In this document: positions 6,654-15,222 of the stretch, piece by piece
Layout of the letters: every line of letters starts with the position of its first letter
Position numbering within the stretch: the stretch's first letter is position 1
Origin: Paenibacillus eucommiae
Lineage (GTDB): Bacteria; Bacillota; Bacilli; Paenibacillales; NBRC-103111
Length of the DNA stretch: 36,428 bases
Direction of reading: 5' to 3'
Assembly: GCF_017874215.1 (NCBI RefSeq)
Contig: NZ_JAGGLB010000058.1
Span: forward strand, 1-36,428
Made by a program: the position numbers and the translations under genes
The notes under the pieces: model-generated
What the model was told of the DNA's origin: nothing
Seen by the model: the letters and a program-made list of their open reading frames with translations, nothing else
The model's database searches: none

Positions 6654-6950
6654 ATGTATCCGCATGAACAATCCAATGTTATCTTTCAGGCCGACCCATC
6701 TCATATCGATATATTAAGATATATTAAGGACAGTAATCACTCGATCTGCAGTCAGTATTTGGGGCACCCAGTGAGGGTAGAGACGATTGACGGACACGTA
6801 TTCGAGGGAGTTATTGTCTATATGGATGGACGTAACTTACATCTACAGGTTCAAGAACAAAATCGGGCATTCTACAATCCGGTTGCTGCGACAATTTTAC
6901 CATTGGTTCTTTATGAGCTGCTGGTTATTACTTTACTTTCGGGCAGGTAG
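6654..6950 (+). CDS. small conserved-looking protein, possibly Sm-like
   Basis: A 98-residue protein of unknown function. I chose the ATG at 6654 because AAGGGG (6639-6644) sits nine bases before it. The earlier in-frame ATGs at 6627 and 6633 lack a good ribosome binding site. Residues ~35-65 (GHPVRVETIDGHVFEGVIVYMDGRNLHLQV) resemble the strand pattern of Sm/LSm-like folds. The C-terminus is a hydrophobic segment (TILPLVLYELLVITLLSGR) that could lie in or on the membrane. Similar short proteins with an ILPLVLY tail are, from memory, common hypothetical proteins in Paenibacillus. It stands alone between two terminators, so its neighbours say nothing about its role. Confidence 0.72.
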   Translation: MYPHEQSNVIFQADPSHIDILRYIKDSNHSICSQYLGHPVRVETIDGHVFEGVIVYMDGRNLHLQVQEQNRAFYNPVAATILPLVLYELLVITLLSGR

Positions 6951-7001
6951 GTATTTGAGCTTTATAAAAATAGCTTTCATCTTCAGCGTTTTCATTGTGT
7001 A

Positions 7002-7067
7002 TCTCAATATATCTGAATACATCTCAATACATTCAATACATTCAATACACTCAATACACTCATTACC
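7002..7067 (+). repeat. 9-bp tandem repeat
   Basis: Four adjacent units TCAATACAT, TCAATACAT, TCAATACAC, TCAATACAC (7024-7059) are followed by a decayed unit (7060-7067). Two degenerate units lie upstream (about 7002-7023). The array is intergenic, just before the terminator. It is too short and lacks spacers for CRISPR. Confidence 0.85.
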
Positions 7068-7071
7068 TTTG

Positions 7072-7116
7072 CCCCCTTGTTCTCCGGATTACCGGTAAAG
7101 AACAGGGGGATTTTTT
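7072..7116 (+). terminator. rho-independent terminator
   Basis: CCCCCT(T)GTTCT pairs with AGAACAGGGGG, with one bulged T. An inner CCGG/CCGG stem and a run of six Ts at 7111-7116 complete it. It lies downstream of the small protein gene and upstream of the first ceramidase-like gene. Confidence 0.9.
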
Positions 7117-7241
7117 GTGAGCATTTGTTCATCAAATTCGGATGATTCTTGGTTGATAATATAAAAAGTTAACTAAATATAATCAATTAAAATATCTTAT
7201 AAAATTGCTATTTTTTGAAAGGTTTTTCATGAATTTAAAGA

Positions 7242-7270
7242 TTGATTTGATATTTTTGTTGATATATAAT
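7242..7270 (+). promoter_or_regulatory. promoter of the first ceramidase-like gene
   Basis: TTGATT (7242-7247), a 17-base spacer and TATAAT (7265-7270). The 24 bases 7263-7286 match 34967-34990 before the paralogous gene with three differences. Both blocks end 23 bases before the start codon, so the two paralogues share promoter and leader length. Confidence 0.78.
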
Positions 7271-7309
7271 TTAAATATTAAAATAAAACAATGGGAGATC
7301 TGAACGATC

Positions 7310-8500
7310 ATGCAGAATCAAACATTACAAGCGGCGTTCCGTAAAGTTAAGATTACACCAGAAGAGCCAGCTCCGTTACAGGGCTATGATCCAAATGTGT
7401 ATGTTGCCTACCCTGAGAAGGATATTATGGATGATTTATTTGCACGTGTTCTCGTATTAGACGACGGAGACAAGCGTCATGTACTTGTTAGCGTGGATTG
7501 CTGTTTGACTAATGAAGTAACGTTTCAGGCTGCGGATCCTAGTGGTGAGCTGTGGAAATATCGTCATTTTCTTCAGACTTTCCCTGAGGGAACTAGAGAA
7601 AAGTGGGGGAAAACTGCAGGAGCGGCAGAATCGGCTGTTTCCGTACATGCAACCCACACACACAGTGCACCTGAGCATTTCAGTGAGAAGTATACGCTTC
7701 GTATTGACCGTGCTATACAAGAAGCTGTAGACGATCTTCAACCGGTTCGAATTCGCGCCGCTTCTGGAGATTGCGGTATTTCCGTTAACCGCCGTCCTAA
7801 TCTGCAGCATAATGATAGGTTGCCGATCGACAAAGCCTTAAATGTTATTGTATTTGAAACTTATGATGGTAAATCACTTGGGGGAATTGTAAACTGTGCG
7901 GTTCATCCCACTCTGCTAATGAATCCTCTGAATCGGGTTTCTACGGAGTTTGTCGGGCTTGCGATGAATGAATGGGAAGATGAAGTGGGAGCTGGCTTTG
8001 TATCGCTCTTCATTCAAGGATTCCTGGGTGATGTAGGTCCCGTCGATCATTACCGGACAGAGACTTACGATACGTATCCATGGGTTAAGGAAATGGGCCA
8101 TGAGTTATTTCAGGCAATTACGAAAATTACAGGGAATCTGCAGGGCATTGCTGAGCTTCCTTTAATAAGCCTAGAGAAGAAAGTAAGTCTTCCTACAAAG
8201 CATGGGTATTTCAAGCCTTTTATAGATGTAACTTTGCATGGTGTTCGAATGGGCGAGGTAGTTATTTTTTCTGCATCTGCGGAGGTGTTTAATGGGTATG
8301 TAGGTTTGATTGAACCTCATTCTCCTGCTGCATTTACTTTGTTTTCAGGTGTAGCCAACGGGTACTGTGGTTATCTGCCAACCCCTGAAGCTTTTGGAGA
8401 TGAGCTTGGTGGTTACGAAATGAATACGACTCCATATAAACTGGAATCATGTGATCTGTTTATTCAAAGCGCTGTTGAACTGGCGCAAGGCTTGAGATGA
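7310..8500 (+). CDS. neutral/alkaline ceramidase-like protein (PF04734 type), copy 1
   Basis: A 396-residue protein without a signal peptide, so probably cytoplasmic. It resembles the N-terminal zinc domain of neutral ceramidases: HATHTHSAPE (His113, His116, His118) and CAVHP (His199) are likely zinc ligands. Glu in SASAEVFNGY and a Tyr in the C-terminal GGYEMNTTPY region match the rest of that site. At the position of the ceramidase nucleophile (GDVSP in known enzymes) it has GDVGP, Gly243, so classical ceramide hydrolysis is doubtful. It also lacks the C-terminal Ig-like domain of true ceramidases. I infer a metal-dependent hydrolase, perhaps an amidase on an N-acylated sugar or lipid. It has its own promoter, lies convergent to the two-component genes, and has a same-length paralogue at 35014-36204. 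Confidence 0.8.
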   Translation: MQNQTLQAAFRKVKITPEEPAPLQGYDPNVYVAYPEKDIMDDLFARVLVLDDGDKRHVLVSVDCCLTNEVTFQAADPSGELWKYRHFLQTFPEGTREKWGKTAGAAESAVSVHATHTHSAPEHFSEKYTLRIDRAIQEAVDDLQPVRIRAASGDCGISVNRRPNLQHNDRLPIDKALNVIVFETYDGKSLGGIVNCAVHPTLLMNPLNRVSTEFVGLAMNEWEDEVGAGFVSLFIQGFLGDVGPVDHYRTETYDTYPWVKEMGHELFQAITKITGNLQGIAELPLISLEKKVSLPTKHGYFKPFIDVTLHGVRMGEVVIFSASAEVFNGYVGLIEPHSPAAFTLFSGVANGYCGYLPTPEAFGDELGGYEMNTTPYKLESCDLFIQSAVELAQGLR

Positions 8501-8545
8501 GACTTGGTTTGACTTGACTTAACCTGGCTTGGCTTAACTTGGCTG
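8501..8545 (+). repeat. degenerate pentanucleotide repeat
   Basis: Directly after the stop codon the sequence reads in five-base units: GACTT GGTTT GACTT GACTT AACCT GGCTT GGCTT AACTT GGCTG. Nine decayed copies of an RRCTT-like unit suggest slipped-strand expansion. Confidence 0.7.
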
Positions 8546-8593
8546 GATACTTTTCGGGCAAGGATGGGCGAAACAGATATAAAGAATTCAGCT

Positions 8594-8630
8594 CCAGAGG
8601 CACCCTCGTACTCGACGAGGGCGCCTCTGG
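8594..8630. terminator. strong hairpin between convergent genes, likely bidirectional terminator
   Basis: CCAGAGGC-A-CCCTCGT pairs with ACGAGGG-C-GCCTCTGG, 15 pairs with one A/C mismatch and a five-base loop. It lies between the ends of the ceramidase-like gene and the response regulator gene, nine bases from the latter's stop. T-tracts are poor on both sides, so termination may be partial. Confidence 0.65.
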
Positions 8631-8638
8631 ACTGTAGG

Positions 8639-10201
8639 CTAATTTCCTAAATATCTTTTATACTCTGAAGGAAGAACACCGACGATTTTTTTGAATAGTT
8701 TCGAAAAGTGCTTGGAGCTCTGGTAGCCAACCAAATTTGTGATTTCATATAGCTTCAATTCATCTTGTTTCAGTAAGCTTTTAGCTAATTCTATTCTTTG
8801 TTCTATTACATAATCTATGAAGTTTTGTCCCGTTGCTTGTTTGAATAATACACTCAAGTAGCTGGCATTCATTTGAACATGTTCGGCAACGGATTGTAAA
8901 GTTAGATTATTATTTAAGTTATCATGGATATATCTTTTGATCTTTGTGAAGAAATGTGGATCTAGCTTGCTGCGATTATCCATAATTTGTTTAAGACTCA
9001 TTTCAGCAAAGCAAATTAAAGATGCGATGAGCTCCTGGGAGGTTGGTTTATCTAAAGCTTTATCGACAATTTCTGACAAAGATAGATGGCTAATTTGCTC
9101 TAAGCTCGTACCATTAAGAATGACAAACTCCTCTATGCGCATTAGAAGTTCCATATAATACTGTTCCAAGTAGTGGGGGACATCCTCTAATGAATCTAGA
9201 TTATTAAATCCTCGTTCGATGGTTCCTTTGATTTTATCCATATCCCCATGCTGAAGCAAAACGAACAGTTCTTTACCCGTACCTATGGATTTAGAAGAAA
9301 TCAGATTAGAGTTTTGCCAGATTATTTTGTTCTGAAAGATTGACTTAAATTTGACGGATAGCTTAGCCTGGCTCCAGGCCATTTGAAGTTGATGAAATTG
9401 TTCAAATATAGGACTATTTCCAATGAATATTTTGATTCTGGTACATTTATGGATAAATTGAATCATAGTCTCTTCAAGTAAGATCAGGATCTCTAGCAGC
9501 TCTTCTTTACTAGACCCCCAAGTTAACACGATGATTTGACCGTCTTCTCCGCGCATTACCTTACCATTCTCAGCAATAATCTCTTCTGCAGTTTTGAACA
9601 AAAAGTAGCGGTACGTGCTGCGATCCCTATGTTCCTCTTCAGGAATTTGAAAATGTAAGGCTGAAAAAGAATAAACCTGCATCTGGCTTGGAATTCCTAA
9701 CTCGTAAAGCTTACTTTCACACTCTTCAACTTCATATAGATTTCCATGGGCCAACTGATGGATCCAGAACTCTCTTAAATTCTGATTTTGTTCATTTTCT
9801 TTTAACTTATTATGAAATTCATCAGAAATTAAAGTTTGAACACGCAGTAGTTGATTGCTTAACAGATCTGAGTCAATAGGCTTCATTAAATAGTCAAGTG
9901 CTCCCATGAGCAGCATGGAGCGTACATATTCAAACTCACTATGACCACTTAATACAAGGCAGTGTGGAGTTTGAGCTTGCTTTTTTAGCTCTGTGAACAA
10001 GGAAATTCCATCCATATGAGGCATCGAAATATCTGTGATGATAAGGTCAGGCTTATTGTCTTTAATGACAGCAAGTGCCTCAATTCCATTAACTGCTGTG
10101 CCAACAACGATCCATTGTGGCGCTATTCTTTGAATAATTGTTTGCAGGCCTTTTCGAATTAATGGCTCATCATCGATAATAACTAATTTAAACTGTTCCA
10201 T
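8639..10201 (-). CDS. YesN-type response regulator with AraC DNA-binding domain
   Basis: A 520-residue cytoplasmic transcription factor. Residues 1-120 form a receiver domain: acidic pair DDE near residue 10, phospho-acceptor Asp57 in LIITDISMP, and the Lys of LMKPID. The middle ~130-400 is the poorly conserved region usual in YesN proteins. Residues ~420-518 form an AraC-type double helix-turn-helix ending FSKLFKKIVGVLPSEYKRYL. Its gene overlaps the kinase gene by 14 bases and has AAAGGAG before the ATG. Such pairs control adjacent sugar-import operons in Paenibacillus and Bacillus, so the divergent operon at 12144 is the expected target. Confidence 0.93.
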   Translation of the reverse strand: MEQFKLVIIDDEPLIRKGLQTIIQRIAPQWIVVGTAVNGIEALAVIKDNKPDLIITDISMPHMDGISLFTELKKQAQTPHCLVLSGHSEFEYVRSMLLMGALDYLMKPIDSDLLSNQLLRVQTLISDEFHNKLKENEQNQNLREFWIHQLAHGNLYEVEECESKLYELGIPSQMQVYSFSALHFQIPEEEHRDRSTYRYFLFKTAEEIIAENGKVMRGEDGQIIVLTWGSSKEELLEILILLEETMIQFIHKCTRIKIFIGNSPIFEQFHQLQMAWSQAKLSVKFKSIFQNKIIWQNSNLISSKSIGTGKELFVLLQHGDMDKIKGTIERGFNNLDSLEDVPHYLEQYYMELLMRIEEFVILNGTSLEQISHLSLSEIVDKALDKPTSQELIASLICFAEMSLKQIMDNRSKLDPHFFTKIKRYIHDNLNNNLTLQSVAEHVQMNASYLSVLFKQATGQNFIDYVIEQRIELAKSLLKQDELKLYEITNLVGYQSSKHFSKLFKKIVGVLPSEYKRYLGN

Positions 10202-11957
10202 CCAGCGTTAGCTCCTTTTCTTGGGAATCGGATGACAGAGGAATAAAAAGTGTGATTTTTGTGCCTTGATGTTCTTCGCTCTCCACTTTTAGCCCATATC
10301 TTTTTCCGTACGTATAGATCATGCGTTGATTAATATTAATAAGGCCAATGCCATTCTGAGTACTTACATAAGGTGATTGCAATAGTAATTCTATTTTTTT
10401 TAACTTTTCCTCTGAGATGCCTGACCCATTATCAAGAACGGTAATCCGCAGGTGTGATTCGTCTTCTTCTCTTTCGATTGTAATTTGAATGTCTCCTGAA
10501 TGAAATAACAAGCTTAAGCCATGAAGAATACTATTTTCCACTAAAGGTTGGATCAAAAATGCAAGTATTGGAGTAGATAGCAAGGTTGGATTGCATTCAA
10601 TTGAATAGCGGAGCGGATAAGGCATTCGCATCGATTGCAAGTATAAGTAATTGTGGATATAGGTGATTTCCTCTTGCAATGTGATCCAGCGTTTTTGCTG
10701 CATATTTTCATTTAATAATTTTCCCAAGGCGGTTATCATAGAAACTGATTGTTTGTTTCCTTCTATTTCACAAACCATTCTTATGGATTCTAACGTATTA
10801 AATAGGAAATGGGGGCTGATTTGACTTTGCAAGGCAGCAAATTCAGCTTCCTTCTGATGTATTTCTGTTATATAAGTTTTGTTGATCAAGTCTTTGATTT
10901 GAGTAAGCATATAGTTAAAGCTGTTGCCCAGATGGTATATTTCATCTCTTGATTTTGTGTGAAAACTAAGATTAAACTCACCAGATTCAGCTTGCTTCAT
11001 TAGCCTTTGTAAATGCTGAAGTGGTTTTGTGATTTTTTGAGAAAACCAGTTGGAAAAGACCATCGCTGATACAATAGCAGCAAGCATAATAATGAGAGAA
11101 ATAAGCACCAGATCTGCGCGATGCGTGACAGAATCAATGGGAACGCTGATGATTAGCTTCCAATCCACATTGGATAATTCACTTTCCCCGATTAACCAGT
11201 CTTTGGGACTTGGCAATTCGAAATGAGTCGTGTTTTCTTCGGAGTGCGTGGAATAAATAATGTGATTAGAAGCACTGACAATTCGAACAATAGCGCCTTC
11301 TCCGATAGTGATTGTGCTTAACAAATCATTCATTTTGTTCAATTTGATATCAAGCACGAGCATGGCGTAAGGCTTATTAGTTTCAAATACATTCAGCAGC
11401 CGATAAATGGAAAATACTTGGTTGTGGGCTTCAGGGTTGTATGTCAGCGGGATGGAAATGGTTTCGGATACAATGTATTTTCCTCTCGCTTTTTTGCTTT
11501 CTTCATAATAAGGTAATTCGAGTATGGGCAGATTATATTCCTTTTGATTTTTTTGAAAATAATCAAGCCTATTTCTGTTATTATCCAATATATGAACGCC
11601 AGTAATATCATCTGGTTTGGATAATAGTAAATTATTGTTGACATAGGTTTGGAGAGTGAGAAGCTGAGCGAAATTCAATGAAGTAATCGGATTTTTTGTA
11701 AGAATCTCTTCAAGCTCACTAGGATTGCCTGCAGGGCTAGTATGATACAAAGGAAGTAAGGTTAGAGCTATCAGGTCATGCAAATACTGATCGAGATTAT
11801 AATTAATTTGTTTGGCGATTTCAAGGGTGGTTCTTTCCATGTTCCTCTTAACATCTTTAATGTAAACAAAATAGTTACAATAGCTGACTAATGAGATGAG
11901 AGCAATTATGAGTATCGTGTAGGAAAGATTCAACTTTCTTTTGTACGTAAAAAACAT
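10188..11957 (-). CDS. YesM-type sensor histidine kinase
   Basis: Membrane kinase of 589 residues from the ATG at 11957, which has AAAGAGGG seven bases upstream. A longer frame reaching 12041 lacks such a site and would bury the first membrane helix. Order: membrane helix ~8-30, extracellular Cache-like sensor ~31-280, second helix ~284-306, HAMP (KPLQHLQRLMKQAESGEF), His_kinase domain with QISPHFLFNTLE (phospho-acceptor His383), then HATPase_c with DNGSGISEEKL and GIGLINI. It is co-transcribed with the response regulator. It probably senses an extracellular sugar, possibly together with one of the binding proteins encoded across the divergent promoter region. Confidence 0.93.
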   Translation of the reverse strand: MFFTYKRKLNLSYTILIIALISLVSYCNYFVYIKDVKRNMERTTLEIAKQINYNLDQYLHDLIALTLLPLYHTSPAGNPSELEEILTKNPITSLNFAQLLTLQTYVNNNLLLSKPDDITGVHILDNNRNRLDYFQKNQKEYNLPILELPYYEESKKARGKYIVSETISIPLTYNPEAHNQVFSIYRLLNVFETNKPYAMLVLDIKLNKMNDLLSTITIGEGAIVRIVSASNHIIYSTHSEENTTHFELPSPKDWLIGESELSNVDWKLIISVPIDSVTHRADLVLISLIIMLAAIVSAMVFSNWFSQKITKPLQHLQRLMKQAESGEFNLSFHTKSRDEIYHLGNSFNYMLTQIKDLINKTYITEIHQKEAEFAALQSQISPHFLFNTLESIRMVCEIEGNKQSVSMITALGKLLNENMQQKRWITLQEEITYIHNYLYLQSMRMPYPLRYSIECNPTLLSTPILAFLIQPLVENSILHGLSLLFHSGDIQITIEREEDESHLRITVLDNGSGISEEKLKKIELLLQSPYVSTQNGIGLININQRMIYTYGKRYGLKVESEEHQGTKITLFIPLSSDSQEKELTLDGTV

Positions 11958-11996
11958 TTGAATACCCTCTTTATATGTCAGTTGTAATTTTTTTCT

Positions 11997-12027
11997 ATTA
12001 TAGCATGATGTGAAGGAAGAAAGTCTA
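11997..12027 (-). promoter_or_regulatory. candidate promoter of the two-component pair
   Basis: On the minus strand a perfect TATAAT (11997-12002) lies ~40 bases before the kinase start. A weak -35 (TAGACT) is 19 bases upstream of it, or GACTTT at 17. The good -10 with a poor -35 suggests a modest promoter or one needing help. Confidence 0.45.
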
Positions 12028-12074
12028 GGTACGATAAACATAATCTAAAAAATAAGCCCCTTTCCAAAGAAAGT
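12017..12074 (+). promoter_or_regulatory. direct repeat AAGAAAGT, possible regulator sites
   Basis: AAGAAAGT occurs at 12017-12024 and 12067-12074, exactly 50 bases apart (about five helical turns), in the divergent region between the kinase and the sugar-import operon. The downstream copy ends just before the weak -35 region. The arrangement would suit an AraC-type activator such as the YesN protein; this is inference from position only. Confidence 0.3.
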
Positions 12075-12075
12075 G

Positions 12076-12104
12076 TCGTTTCATCTAAAATTTATTTATG
12101 TAAT
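12076..12104 (+). promoter_or_regulatory. candidate activator-dependent promoter of the sugar operon
   Basis: TGTAAT (12099-12104, five of six matches to the -10 consensus) has no good -35 (TCGTTT at 17 bases). A poor -35 with a repeat directly upstream is what an activated promoter would look like. A short palindrome TTTGT-ACC-ACAAA at 12111-12123 lies near the predicted transcript start. Confidence 0.3.
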
Positions 12105-12143
12105 ACTCTATTTGTACCACAAACTAGCCAAAGAGGTGTAGAG

Positions 12144-13442
12144 ATGAAGAAAGCTGTATCCATGTTCATTTTCTTTTGTTGCTCGGTGTTAATCCTATCT
12201 GCTTGCAGTACGAAGGAAAATGATAATAAGGTGAATTCCTCCATAAATCCTGTCGATAAGCCTAAGGAAATTAAATTAAAGGTTTCACTAACGACAGATG
12301 ATCTTACAGGTATAGAGCAGCTTGCCAAGGATTTTGAAGCACAAAATAAGGGGGTAACGGTTCAAATAACACGGGCCCCCGACGCTCAGTTCCAACAAAC
12401 GCTCAATGCGGGCCTGGCGACTCAAGACGCACCGGATTTATTCTTGCAATGGCCGGGAGCAAGTGCGGTCGGTATAGCCATCCAAGCAGGTTATATGACA
12501 GATTTAAGCTCACTTGAGCCTGTTTCGAAGATCGATAAAGGATTGTTGACTTCATTCTCTGCGGAAGACAAAGTATACGCCATCCCATGGGCGAAAAACT
12601 TCTTAGGGGTTTACTATAACAAAACCTTGTTTGATAAAAATGGCTTGAAGGTTCCGACAAACTGGAATGATTTGCTTGAAGCGGCTGAACAATTAAAAGC
12701 TGCCGGTGTTACCCCGTTTGCTTTTCCTGAAAAGGATAGTAACAGTATGTTTCTGTGGTTTGCGCTTGCGCCTTCTACCGTCTATGCCAAAGATATAGAT
12801 TGGGATCGCAAACGGTATGCGAACGAAGTCAAATTTGCCAGTTCCGAATATTGGAAAGCAACAGCCGATCAATTCAAATTATTATTTGAAAAAGGATACT
12901 TGGGCAAAGATGTCAATGGGATTAGCACTGATGCTGCCAAGGCTATGATAGCTGAAGGGAAGGCAGCGATGATCGTTGATGGAAATTGGGGTGTTGGCGA
13001 CTATGAGAAGATAGCTGAGAAAGCAGGTATTGTCATGGGGATGTTCCCTTTACCTGGTAATCAGGCAGGAGAGACAACTTGGCTGTCAGCCGCACCTTCT
13101 ACAGGACTTGGTTTATGGTCAGGCAGCGAGAATCAAGAGACTGCCAAAAAATTTATCGAATTTATTTATGCTGATGAAAATGTGCCGACTTTAATCGGTC
13201 AGGGACAATTCTCTACACTAAGCACAGTAAACATGGAGAGTAATCCAATTTTTAATGATATTCTAAACGCAGCTCAGAATGGTCCCACCTATCAGTTTCT
13301 GGATGTAGGTCAACCCAAGGAACCATCGAGCGAAGCGTTTATAAGTGAAACGCAAGCTGTTTTGGGAGGCGCCTCGACTTTTGAGAAAGTGTTGGAAGTA
13401 GCCGATAAATCATGGGATAAAGCTGTTTCATCAAAAAAATAA
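12144..13442 (+). CDS. sugar ABC transporter substrate-binding lipoprotein 1
   Basis: A 432-residue extracellular binding protein of the MalE/UgpB class (SBP_bac_1/8). Residues 1-21 are a lipoprotein signal ending LSAC (Cys21), so it is anchored to the outer face of the membrane. Family features are TRAPDAQFQQTLNAGLATQDAPDLFLQW, AIPWAKNFLGVYYNKTLF and FPLPGNQAGE. Its ribosome binding site is AGAGGTG. It is the first gene of the long operon and is followed after 24 bases by its permease pair, so 12144-15181 is a complete import module except for the ATPase. The substrate is probably a mono- or oligosaccharide, but nothing in the sequence says which. Confidence 0.94.
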   Translation: MKKAVSMFIFFCCSVLILSACSTKENDNKVNSSINPVDKPKEIKLKVSLTTDDLTGIEQLAKDFEAQNKGVTVQITRAPDAQFQQTLNAGLATQDAPDLFLQWPGASAVGIAIQAGYMTDLSSLEPVSKIDKGLLTSFSAEDKVYAIPWAKNFLGVYYNKTLFDKNGLKVPTNWNDLLEAAEQLKAAGVTPFAFPEKDSNSMFLWFALAPSTVYAKDIDWDRKRYANEVKFASSEYWKATADQFKLLFEKGYLGKDVNGISTDAAKAMIAEGKAAMIVDGNWGVGDYEKIAEKAGIVMGMFPLPGNQAGETTWLSAAPSTGLGLWSGSENQETAKKFIEFIYADENVPTLIGQGQFSTLSTVNMESNPIFNDILNAAQNGPTYQFLDVGQPKEPSSEAFISETQAVLGGASTFEKVLEVADKSWDKAVSSKK

Positions 13443-13466
13443 ACTTACTAAGGGAGAGTGAATTAC

Positions 13467-14351
13467 ATGACACGAAGATGGAAACTACATGAAGTGTCGT
13501 ATCTGTTCGCGCTTCCTGCACTTCTCTTTTACTGTAGTTTTGTTATTTACCCAGCGCTGCAGAGTTTTTATCTGGCTTTAACGAACTGGAATGGCCTCGA
13601 TCCCAATTATAAATTCGTTGGATTACAAAATTTCATCGGCTTATTAGATGAATCCAAGTTTATTGCAGCGATTCAGAATACCTTAGTGTTTGCTATAGGC
13701 TTGACATTGGGACAAATAGTCATAGGACTAATATTAGCTAATCTGGTGAATCGTGGAGTTAAATCAGACAATCTATTTCGGACACTATTTTTTAGCCCGC
13801 AAGTGATTAGTCTCTTGGCAACCGGATATATTTGGTCTTATATTTTCGATCCCTTCAATGGCAGTCTGAATACTATTCTGGGGAAAATAGGACTTTCATC
13901 CTTACAGAACGATTGGTTAGGAAGTCTGGATCTGGCCATCTGGTCTATCATTAGCGTAGGTATTTGGCATGGTGCTGGCTGGTGTATGGTTATTTTTCTG
14001 GCGAATTTGCAATCTATTCCCAAAGAATTGTACGAAGCTACTGTTATTGACGGTGCTTCAAGCAAACAAAAGTTCTGGTATGTAACAATTCCACTCCTGG
14101 CTCCAGCATTTACAATTACTGTGGTTACTGGGATGATTGCCGGTTTGAAAACCTTCGATCTGGTCATGACCATGACCAAGGGCGGACCTGGGTACGCTAC
14201 GCAAAGCATTAGTTCTGTCATGTACTTAACTGCGTTTACTTCAAACAAATTTGGAGAAGCAACTGCCATGGGAATTGTTATGTTCCTCGCCATTTTATTT
14301 ATTACCGCCTGTCAGCTTATGATTTTAAAGAAGAGGGAGGTGGAGATGTGA
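13467..14351 (+). CDS. sugar ABC transporter permease (UgpA/MalF type), module 1
   Basis: A 294-residue inner-membrane permease with six predicted helices. The cytoplasmic EAA loop that docks the ATPase is visible as ELYEATVIDGASSKQKFWYV. I start at ATG 13467, which has GGGAGA (13452-13457) nine bases upstream. A GTG three codons earlier overlaps that ribosome binding site. The last base pairs overlap the start of the next permease. It works with the binding protein at 12144 and the permease at 14348. Confidence 0.94.
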   Translation: MTRRWKLHEVSYLFALPALLFYCSFVIYPALQSFYLALTNWNGLDPNYKFVGLQNFIGLLDESKFIAAIQNTLVFAIGLTLGQIVIGLILANLVNRGVKSDNLFRTLFFSPQVISLLATGYIWSYIFDPFNGSLNTILGKIGLSSLQNDWLGSLDLAIWSIISVGIWHGAGWCMVIFLANLQSIPKELYEATVIDGASSKQKFWYVTIPLLAPAFTITVVTGMIAGLKTFDLVMTMTKGGPGYATQSISSVMYLTAFTSNKFGEATAMGIVMFLAILFITACQLMILKKREVEM

Positions 14352-15181
14352 TACAGGAAAGAAGGCTATGGATTCGATGGATGCAATACTTGACCTTAAG
14401 CTTCTTCACCATCGTTTATTTTTATCCTCTGATTATGCTGCTTTCTTTTTCGGTAAAAAAAAATGAGGATATGTACTCCAATCCTTTTGGTTTTGTGGGT
14501 CCGATGCGCTTTGAAAATTATGCAGAAGCTTGGAACATATCAAATTATCATGTTGCTTTGTTAAACAGCACCTATATTACAATTATCAGCGTAATAGTCA
14601 TCATTCTGATAGGTTCTATGGCTTCATATCCGCTGGCCCGAAGACAAGGGAAAATATCTGCTTTCCTTCAAGGATTGTTTGTTGCCGGGTTGATTGTTCC
14701 GATGCAGCTGAATATAATTCCCCTATTTAAATTAATTAATTCGCTGGGATTAAATAAATCTCCGCTTGGGGTCATTTTCATGTATATTGCTTTTGGAATG
14801 CCTATTACCGTTTTTCTGATTACTCAATTTATACGATCCCTGCCAAGGGAGTTAGAAGAAGCTGCAAGAATGGATGGATGCAGTGGAATGGGAGTTTTTT
14901 TGCGAATTCTTTCTCCTTTATTGAAACCCATTTTGGCAACCGTGTTTATTCTGCAGTTTTTATCGATCTGGAATGATTTTTTCCTACCTATTGTTTTCTT
15001 GAATTCTGATAAATTAAAAACGGTCCAGGTTGCAGTCTATTCTTTTGTTGGCCGTTATACGAATGATTGGTCACATATGTTTCCGATGATGGTCCTTAGC
15101 ATTGCCCCTGTGCTATTGCTCTATATATCTTTTCAAAAGTATATTATTTCCGGTATTATGTCTGGTGCTGTGAAGGGGTAA
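14348..15181 (+). CDS. sugar ABC transporter permease (UgpE/MalG type), module 1
   Basis: A 277-residue permease and partner of the preceding one, with a GTG start overlapping the upstream TGA by four bases and GGAGGTGG just before it. Six hydrophobic segments are present. The EAA loop reads ELEEAARMDGCSGMGVFLRI, close to the consensus EAAxxDGA with Cys replacing Ala. The C-terminus is KYIISGIMSGAVKG, the typical ending of this subfamily. Confidence 0.94.
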   Translation: MIQERRLWIRWMQYLTLSFFTIVYFYPLIMLLSFSVKKNEDMYSNPFGFVGPMRFENYAEAWNISNYHVALLNSTYITIISVIVIILIGSMASYPLARRQGKISAFLQGLFVAGLIVPMQLNIIPLFKLINSLGLNKSPLGVIFMYIAFGMPITVFLITQFIRSLPRELEEAARMDGCSGMGVFLRILSPLLKPILATVFILQFLSIWNDFFLPIVFLNSDKLKTVQVAVYSFVGRYTNDWSHMFPMMVLSIAPVLLLYISFQKYIISGIMSGAVKG

Positions 15182-15222
15182 GGGAAATAATTGATTTACT
15201 AAATGAAAGGGAGGAATGAAAC

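Noticed and set aside
7002..7067. CRISPR array
   Set aside because: Units are nine bases and directly adjacent, with no spacers and no cas genes.
6787..7098. Protein ending in a Ser-Ile-His repeat
   Set aside because: It overlaps the small protein in another frame and is the translation of the nine-base repeat.
10188..12041. Longer kinase start at 12041
   Set aside because: It adds 28 residues before the membrane helix without a ribosome binding site. The ATG at 11957 has a strong one.
12070..12085. CcpA (cre) site before the sugar operon
   Set aside because: The minus-strand TGAAACGACACTTT only partly resembles cre; the central CG is shifted by one base.
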